DNA of 64,000 nucleotides. Source: Lactuca virosa (taxonomy: Eukaryota > Streptophyta > Magnoliopsida > Asterales > Asteraceae). The position numbers were made by a program, and so were the translations under genes. Numbering within the stretch: the first letter of the stretch is position 1; the number at the start of each line of letters is the position of its first letter. The notes under the pieces are model-generated. The model saw only the letters and a program-made list of their open reading frames with translations. It did not search any database and was not told the DNA's origin. Below, piece after piece: positions 57,526 through 64,000 of the stretch. Location of the stretch: contig CAKMRJ010003334.1 in NCBI GenBank assembly GCA_928212115.1, forward strand, positions 42,163,651 through 42,227,650. The letters run 5' to 3'.

Positions 57526-58845
57526 TTAGACTTCATCCTCGAAGTCTGTTGCATCTGAAAACAACTCTGGGTAGTGCTCCCTCATATCCTCCTCGGGCTC
57601 CCAAGTCCACTCCGAGCCCTTGCGGTGTTGCCATTGCAACTTTACCAACTCCACCCTCTTGTTCCTGAAATCCTTCGACTTCCTGTCAAGGATAGCTATT
57701 GGTCGCTCAATGTAGTTCATGCTGTCGTCAACCTGAATATCCTCAGGGGGTACCACTGCTGAATCATCCACTAAGCACTTCCGCAGCTGTGAAACATGGA
57801 AGGTGCTGTGGATCTAGCTGAGCTCTGCTGGAAGGTCTAGCCGGTAAGCAAACCGACCCACCCGAGACAAAACCCTAAATAGACCGATGTAACTGGGGCC
57901 AAACTTGCCCCGTTTCCGGAACCTAATGACACCCTTCCAGGGTGACACCTTTAGGAGGACCATGTCGCCCACCTGGAACTCTAAATCTGAACGCCTCTTA
58001 TCGGCGTAGCTCTTCTGCCGACTCTGTGCAGTCTGGAGCCTGCTCCGGACCTGCTGGATCCGCTCTGTAGTCTTGAGTACTACTTCAGTACTCCCCATGA
58101 CTCTCTGACCGACCTCACCCCAACAGCTTGGAGTCCTACACTTCCTCCCATAAAGCATCTCGAAGGGAGGTCGGTCTATGCTGGGGTGGTAACTGTTGTT
58201 ATACGAAAATTCCGCTAACGAAAGATACGCATCCCAACTGCCACCGAAATCCAAAACACATGTGTGTAGCATGTCCTCGAGAGTCTGTATCGTCCTCTCG
58301 CTCTGTCCGTCTGTCTAAGGGTGGAAAGCAGTGCTGAAATGGAGACGAGTACCCATCTCCTCGTGAAACCGCTTCCAAAATTTGGAAGTGAAACGGACAT
58401 CTCGGTCACCGAGACAGGCACTCCATGTCGTGCCACTATCTCACGCACATATATCTCGTCCAGCTTCTCGGCCGATATGCTCTCCTGGATCGGGATAAAA
58501 TGAGCGCTCTTGGTCAACCGATCCACGATGACCCATATCGAATCTACTCCACATGCGGTCCTGGGAAGCTTGGTAATGAAATCCATGGTGATATCCTCCC
58601 GTTTCCACACGGGAATGTCTAGCGGCTGCATCTTTCCGTGTGGTCTCTGGTGCTCATCCTTGACCTTTCTGCAGGTCAAGCACCTCTCCACATACCACGC
58701 TACGTCCCGCTTAATGCAGGGCCACCAGTAATCAGGTCGAAGATCCCGATACATCTTCGTTGCCCCATGATGGATGGAGAACCTCGACTTATGGACCTCA
58801 TCCATCAGAACATGCCGTACTCCGCCCCAGTATGGAACCCAGACC
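57526..58845 (-). pseudogene. pol: Element D integrase and chromodomain-like tail
   Basis: 58215-58805 holds the zinc-binding region (HHGATKMYRDLRPDYWWPC, CLTCRKVK) and the core (ITMDFITKLPRT, WVIVDRLTKSAHFIP). Near 58400 a frame change removes the second catalytic Asp. 57814-58272 resumes with AEFSYNNSYHPSIDRPPFE, LYGRKCRTP and QVGDMVLLKVSPWKG, then a stop at 57814. 57526-57771 encodes IERPIAILDRK and the chromodomain-like VKLQWQHRKGSEWTWEPEEDM. The upstream end of the zinc region is interrupted by a MITE at 58846. Confidence 0.88.
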
Positions 58846-59512
58846 TAGTCCTGTCAAAAATACCCGATACCCGAATTACCCGCCCGATATTTTCGGGTAT
58901 CGAGTAAATCGGGTATCGGGTAAAAATTTTCGGGTAATTGGGTAACCCGATTTTTTTAGGTCGGGTATAGGGTACGTTTGTTGGGTTTCGGGTATACCCG
59001 AATTACCCGAATTACCCAAATTATTTTAAAATTTCATTTTTTTTCGTAGAGCTTGTACTAGTTTTTATTGCAACTAACAAATTAATTATGTTGACGAAAC
59101 TTCAGAACATGGTAAAACTTATGGCTACAATTATCTTAAACATTTTAAACTTTTAAACTAAGATCTTTAAGTATTTGTTTTGTAACATCTTATTAGATTA
59201 TATTAAGCTGTTAAAAGATTATTTGATATCTCAAGTATTATTGTCTAAAAAATCTCAATGTTGAGTAACTTCGTGTATGCCTCGTTTGTTTATATAAACA
59301 AGACTAATAGAGCACGCCATATTTATTTCATTAAATTTATTTTCAGATGCCATTAAAAAAAATTATATATTTCGGGTAATACCCGAATTACCCAACCCAA
59401 CCCACTACCCGAATTACCCAAATTTAATTTGGGTCGGGTAACGGGTATTTTTTTTAACATGAAAAACCCGAATTACCTGAAACCCGAAAAAATTACCCGA
59501 TCAACACCCCTA
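58846..59512. mobile_element. hAT-type MITE in element D integrase
   Basis: Perfect 8-bp duplication CCCAGACC (58838-58845 and 59513-59520). The left end is TAGTCCTGTCAAAAATACCCG; the right end in reverse complement is TAGGGGTGTTGATCGGGTAAT. The 667-bp element has many CGGGTAATTCGGG-type repeats near both ends and an AT-rich core with no ORF. Subterminal repeats and TAGGG-type ends are typical of non-autonomous hAT elements. Confidence 0.85.
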
Positions 59513-59636
59513 CCCAGACCCTACCATGCAGGGTCAAAAACCCTCGGCTATCATAGTCAAACGAGGCCACCCGGCCTACAATCCTCTCATTCTTCTGGCG
59601 TTCTTCCTTCAGGCCCTCAACCTGCGCCTCTCTAAT

Positions 59637-60890
59637 CTACTCCAGCAGTGGAGTAATCACTGTCATCCTCAAACATATATCTCTGATCGGAGCCGCTACC
59701 GCCTTGCGGCTCAGGGCGTCGGCCACCACATTGGCCTTGCCCGGGTGGTAAAGGATCTCACAGTCATAATCCTTTACCACATCTAACCACCGACGCGTCC
59801 TCATGTTCAGATTTGGCTGATCCATGCGGTACCACAAACTCTTGTGGTCCGTGTAAATGGTACAACGGACCCCGTAGAGGTAATGCCGCCAAATCTTGAG
59901 GGGGAACACCACACCCCCCAGCTCTAAATCATGTGTCGGATAGTTAGCCTCGTGAGGCTTCAGCTGCCTCGACGCGTAGGCTATCACATGACCCCTCTGC
60001 ATCAGAACTGCACCCATGCCCGTAATCGACGCATCACAATACACCACGAAGTCATATACTCCCTCAGACAGAGTCAAAATCGGTGCCTCACACAACCACT
60101 GTCTAAATGTCTCGAAGGCCGCCTGCTGCTCAGGCCCCCAGCGGAATGTCACCGACTTCTTAGTCAGTCGGGTCAAAGGAACAACAATCTTGGAGAAATC
60201 CTGGGTGAATCTCCTGTAGTAACCCGCTAGACCAAGAAAACTCTGAATCTCAGTTGGAGACCTAGGAACCTCCCACTACATCACGGCCTCTATCTTGGCC
60301 GGATCGACCAGAATACCCTTCTGGTTGACGAGATGCCCAAGGAACTGCACCTCGCGCAATCAGAACTCACACTTGGAGAACTTCGCAAAAAGTCTCTCCC
60401 TCCTCAGTGTCTCCAGCACCTCCCTCAGGTGCTCCCCATGCTGCTCCTGAGTCTTGGAATAGACCAGGATATCATCAATGAAAACTATCACAGACCGGTC
60501 CAGCATCGGTCTGCACACCCTGTTCATGAGGTCCATGAACGCGGCTGGAGCATTGGTGAGCCCGAACGGCATTACCACGAACTCATAGTGCCCATAGCGA
60601 GTCCTAAAAGCTGTCTTCTGGACATCCTCGTCCCTGACTCGCATTTGGTGATAACCTGACCGTAGATTAATCTTGGAGAACCAATATGCTCCCCGAAGCT
60701 GGTCAAACAAATCATCTATCCTCGGAAGTGGGTAACGGTTCTTCACCGTTACCTTGTTCAGCTCCCGGTAGTCTATACACATGCGATGTGACCCGTCCTT
60801 CTTCTTCACAAACAGGATCGGGGCTCCCCATGGCAAACTGCTCGGTCTGATGAATCCCTTGTCTAGCAGCTCCTGCAGCTGCGTAGACAA
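59637..60890 (-). pseudogene. pol: Element D reverse transcriptase and RNase H
   Basis: 60360-60890 is RT: LQELLDKGFIRPSSLPWG, DYRELNKVTVKNRYPLPRID, FGLTNAPAAFMDLMNRV and the active site VIVFIDDILVYS, all intact. 59637-60176 is RNase H: FDVYCDAS-type sequence (VVYCDASITGMGAVLMQ), YTDHKSLWY, GKANVVADALSRK. Stops and a frame break lie in the 180 bp between the two, and a short break near 60900-60926 parts RT from protease. Gypsy order (RT before integrase) is clear. Confidence 0.9.
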
Positions 60891-60925
60891 CTCCTGCTCT
60901 CGGGAGGAGCCAATCGATACGGTGC

Positions 60926-62011
60926 CTAGGCTATCGGAGCCGCACCAGGGACTAGGTCAATCCTGAACTCGACCTGCCTCTCTGGAGGTATCCCAGGAAA
61001 ATCCTCTGGAAATACGTCTGGGTACTCTCGCACAACCGGTACATCGTCTACTGTCGCCGTACCCTTATCCCGGGTATCCATAACATACGCTACATAACTT
61101 GTGCAACCCTGCTGAAGGTAGCACCTCGCCCTCGCAGCTGAACATAGAGTCGGTCTGCATTGTGGCCTCTCGCTCTGAATCATAATCCCTCCCTCACTAG
61201 GAGTATGAACCCTCACTAGCTGTTGCTCGCAATCAATCACTGCCCCATTGGGGCTAAACCAGTCCATACCAACTACAACCTTATTCTCTCGCGGGGGAAT
61301 AGGAACCAGATCCACTGAAAACTTCTCATTAAATAACTGTAGTGTACAACCTCTATGAACCCTCGCAACCCTAACGGTCCTGTCGCCCGTTATCTCCACA
61401 TATAGTGGACAGTCTAGCTCCCCCGGAGCTCCTACGAATCGCTTACTGAGCGCGAGCGACACAAAAGATCGGGATGCACCCGAATCAAACAGTACCAAAG
61501 CTGATATACCGTTCAATAAGAACGATCCTATAACAAACACATAAACATATACAATAATCAAGATAAACAAAGAGATAGGGAGAGGATATATACCCGTAAC
61601 GACATCAGGAGCTGCTCGCAGCTGAACATAGAGTCGGTCCGCTTTGTGGCCTCTCGCTCTGAATCACAATCCCTCCCTCACTAGGAGTCCGAACCCTCAC
61701 TAGCTGTTGCTCGCAATCAATCACTGCCCCATTGGGGCTCAACCAGTCCATACCAACTACAACCTTATTCTCCCGCGGGGGAATAGGAACCAGATCCACT
61801 GAAAACTTCTCATTGAATAACTGTAGTGTACAACCTCTGTGAACCCTCGCAACCCTAACGGTCCTGTCGTCCGTTATCTCCACATATAGTGGACAGTCTA
61901 GCTCCCCCGGAGCTCCTACGAATTGCTTACTGAGCGCGAGCGACACAAAAGATCGGGATGCACCCGAATCAAACAGTACCAAAGCTGATATACCGTTCAA
62001 TAAGAACGATC
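60926..62011 (-). pseudogene. Element D aspartic protease, tandemly duplicated
   Basis: Two copies of the protease: the first (in transcript order) within 61605-62011, the second at 60926-61527. Both have LVLFDSGASRSFVSLALSK and the GMDW(L/F)SPNGAVIDCEQQ string. The second continues to YPDVFPEDFPGIPPERQVEF, the usual link to RT. Copies lie about 483 bp apart, equal to 161 codons. Copy one ends CSAASSS at its junction with the repeated segment. The family normally has a single protease. Confidence 0.88.
61528..61593 (-). other. Duplicate copy of the element D intron
   Basis: Same segment in the second protease repeat; donor GTATAT instead of GTATGT, acceptor TTATAG kept. Confidence 0.55.
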
Positions 62012-62077
62012 CTATAACAAACATATAAACATAAGCAATAATCAAGATAAACAAAGAGATAGGGAGAGGATACATAC
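62012..62077 (-). other. 66-bp GT-AG intron between gag and protease of element D
   Basis: On the minus strand, after codons for NVVT and a split Gly, GTATGT opens the segment and TTGTTATAG closes it; splicing joins the frame to SFLLNG. Related elements usually read VVTG directly into a short FLVN-like string, so the extra 22 codons look intronic. The length divides by three and holds no stop, so unspliced RNA also reads through. A duplicate lies at 61528-61593. Confidence 0.65.
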
Positions 62078-63277
62078 CTGTAACGACATTAGGAGCTGCA
62101 CGTGCCTCATCTGTTGTCAACTGGAATGCTCTGGTCTTCGCCGCTGGCGCCTCGGTACGGCCCAGACGGTCGTCTGTAATCCTCAATGTAGCAGGGGCGG
62201 GTGCCACCACCTTCCCTGCTGCTGCCAAACTCGGACACTGGGACCTCTTGTGGCCCCTCAGATTGCACTGAAAGCAAATCAGATCAGATGATGTGATGGT
62301 AGTGATAGCAGTACAATCCTTGCTGACATGCCCAGTCCGGCCGCACTTGAAGCAGCTCGAACTACAAGCCCTACACGGCCCATCATGCCCCCTGCCGCAC
62401 TTGCCGCAGCGGCCTCGGCCCTGCTGCCCCTTCCCTCGGGAATCTACCTTGGGCTTTTTTCCCGAGCCCTCCCCGCCAGATGCCGTCTCTGGCTTCCTCT
62501 TCCTCTCCATCTCCAAATCAATCTCTCTCTCACGAGACCTAGCATCATATCCTTCAGCGTCTTGCAGCTGAAGCGGCTCACAAACTGGCGGATATCACTC
62601 CGCAACATCTCATGATATCGGGCCTTCTTCATCTCCTTGTCTGCCACATACTGCGGAACGAGAAGGGCCATCTCCCTAAACTTGGCAGTGATCTCCGCCA
62701 CAGTCTCTGTCGTCTGCTCCAAATCTTGGAACTCCCTCGCTAACTATTGCACCTCTATCACAGGTGCAAAGTTGGCCCTGAACCTGGACAAAAAGTCACT
62801 CCAGGTCATAGCATCTAGAACTGTATCATTTCCAATGGCTCTCCCAACCCCCTCCCACCAATCACGTGCCCTGTCCTTCAGAAGACAGGACGCACGTCTA
62901 ACCTTGTCCCCCTCGGGACATCTGCTGGTGCGGAATGCATTGGCAACATCTGCCAACCATCTGGTGCTAGCAATGGGGTCCCGAGCCCCATGGTAATCGG
63001 GAGCTCCACAAGGCCTGAACTCCCTGAAAGTCAGTGTGCACGACCCCATCATAGCCGCCACCTCAGTGCAGAAAGCGCTCAGCTTCTCATCCAGAAGCTC
63101 TAAAATACCCTCCTTGACCGAACCAAAGATCACAGGAGTCTGGTCTAGAATAGTACGTGTGATCTCAGATGAGATGAACTTCCTCGTCTACTCGTCAAGC
63201 TGCCCGGCTCCAGAACCCAAGCCTGATCCCTCACCAGTGCCTGAAGTGCTAATCGGCCTAGTGCGTAGCGTCACCAT
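62078..63277 (-). pseudogene. gag: Element D gag
   Basis: An ATG at 63277 starts VTLRTRPISTSGTGEG. One in-frame TAG lies near 63190, in the codons after the GAGQLDE string. 62744-63133 carries the Gag core (FREFRPCGAPDYHGARDP, WLADVANAFRTSRCPEGDKV, DRARDWWEGV). 62444-62722 continues with TVAEITAKFREMALLVPQY, then shifts frame near 62520. 62078-62516 has CCHC-type knuckles (CFKCGRTGHVSKDC, CFQCNLRGHKRSQC) and APATLRITDDRLGRTEAP up to the intron. Gag packages element RNA; three breaks prevent a full protein. Confidence 0.88.
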
Positions 63278-64000
63278 ACTGAAAATACACCATAACAAAC
63301 ATCAGTATACTCATCATATCTCGAGGGATCTAACATATTACAAGTTTCCTGGATTCCTCTCAGTCTAACTTGATTCGAGTACGGATCCTCTGCTTTCAGT
63401 AGTACGGGCCCATACTACCTTCCACATTTATCCGTACTTTCTTCAAGAACTGGCTTGACTCCACCAAGTCCCTTATACTACCACTGCTGATCTCATGCTA
63501 AACTCATCCTAGCCTTCCCCTAGGGTAATCACTAACCCACTCTCCGCTATCAGCTGCGTAAGAAGTTCCTGCTATTACATATCACTAAGACTAGCTCGTG
63601 AATACTATTACATATCACTAAGACTAGATAATTCTTCGAATGAGAAATCCTACCCTACAACGGTTGGACTCAAACAAGAGTTGTGCAATAGGGCTAGACC
63701 TAACCTTCTGAAATTATTTAGTCCTCGCAATATTTAATGTAACATATTCATTTACTAGTTAGTAAAAGATAACTAGAACTCCTAAAAGTACAAAGCAAGC
63801 AGCATTCGAGCATCGAGTAAGCATAGTCAATCATATCTATCTAAGGTTATCCTTGACTACTCTGTACTAACATGCGGTTCACAAAGCTGAGATACATATA
63901 ACAGACACATAAGGCATCCTCCCTAGATCCTTAGTCCTAATCTAGCATGCAGTTCTCATAAAGCTTATACACATATAACAGGCACATAAGGCATCCTTCC
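63278..64000 (-). other. 5' leader of element D, to window end
   Basis: No ORF of note. It contains the stem-loop at 63378-63438 and two near-identical short segments at about 63580 and 63603 (TACTATTACATATCACTAAGACTAG-like) plus repeats near 63895 and 63965. The PBS is not reached. Confidence 0.65.
63378..63438 (-). ncRNA. Leader stem-loop of element D (dimerisation/packaging candidate)
   Basis: The outer stem AGTACGGAT (63378-63386) pairs perfectly with ATCCGTACT (63430-63438). The inner hairpin GTAGTA-CGGGCCCA-TACTAC is at 63399-63418 with a GGGCCC palindrome in the loop. The same 60-nt block occurs in the leaders of C and A. Confidence 0.62.

Larger units (their letters stand above)
55619..64000 (-). 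mobile_element. Element D: Ty3/Gypsy chromovirus-like retrotransposon, 5' end outside window
   Basis: The 3' LTR is 55619-57508 (TGAAACATCCC to GCGTTACA), followed by the PPT complement ATTCTCCTCCACTTG. On the minus strand from 63277 down come gag with zinc knuckles, a duplicated protease, RT with an intact FIDD motif, RNase H, integrase and a chromodomain-like tail. The leader runs past the window end, so the 5' LTR and PBS are not visible. It is the best-preserved Gypsy here but carries stops, frameshifts and a MITE in the integrase. Confidence 0.9.

Noticed and set aside
58846..59512. ACCCGAA-rich repeats considered as telomere-like sequence
   Set aside because: The unit is CCCGAATTA rather than CCCTAAA, and the segment has hAT-type ends with an 8-bp duplication.
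1..64000. tRNA, rRNA or other canonical RNA genes
   Set aside because: None recognised on either strand; matches to tRNA ends are only the retrotransposon primer sites.

Overview
The window is plant nuclear DNA, very probably from a dicot of the Asteraceae and possibly lettuce (Lactuca). Evidence is GT-AG introns, RLK/RLCK kinase exons, and Ty1/Copia and Ty3/Gypsy elements primed by initiator tRNA-Met. LTRs full of ACTCGTCGAGT-like motifs are something I associate with lettuce; that taxonomic call is inference. There is one host gene and about 54 kb of nested transposable elements.

Region 1 (1-10026): a plus-strand tandem-kinase gene. It has a short N-terminal transmembrane segment, a CrRLK1L/FERONIA-like kinase domain, and a second RLCK-VII (PBL/PIX-like) kinase domain split over several exons. 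Three single-base frameshifts (near 370, 731 and 8587) suggest a pseudogene or assembly errors. The intron between 2022 and 8032 holds an apparently very young Copia element (Copia-1, 2569-7704) with identical 477-bp LTRs, a perfect TATCT target duplication, an open pol and trimeric heat-shock elements in its LTRs.

Region 2 (10027-37943): a minus-strand Gypsy chromovirus relative (element A) whose 3' LTR has been split repeatedly. Inside that LTR lies a non-coding LTR element with 0.96-kb LTRs (10975-30959). Inside that are a decayed minus-strand Copia-2 (15809-24342, itself carrying a 2.26-kb solo LTR at 21577-23840) and a hAT transposon (26787-30050, 8-bp target duplication). A small TTA-flanked inverted-repeat element sits at 31608-32455. 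Element A's own gag-pol remnants are at 32616-36682.

Region 3 (37956-53085): plus-strand Gypsy element B (truncated 5' LTR, decayed gag, most of pol lost, full 2.4-kb 3' LTR). It is interrupted by minus-strand non-coding element C (about 40175-49304), which has two LTRs and a duplicated leader.

Region 4 (53135-64000): fragments of two further LTRs (F, E), then minus-strand Gypsy element D with its 3' LTR at 55619-57508, followed by chromodomain-like tail, integrase (split by a hAT-type MITE), RNase H, RT, a duplicated protease and gag. D runs off the window before its PBS and 5' LTR.

Most interesting signals: (i) a nested RNA stem-loop with a self-complementary GGGCCC loop in the 5' leaders of A, C (twice) and D, with a compensatory base-pair change; (ii) a small GT-AG intron before the protease of the A/D Gypsy family, captured in a tandem duplication; (iii) family-specific palindromic motif arrays in nearly every long LTR, often with a telo-box next to the TATA box; (iv) the tandem-kinase gene with a heat-element-bearing Copia in its intron.
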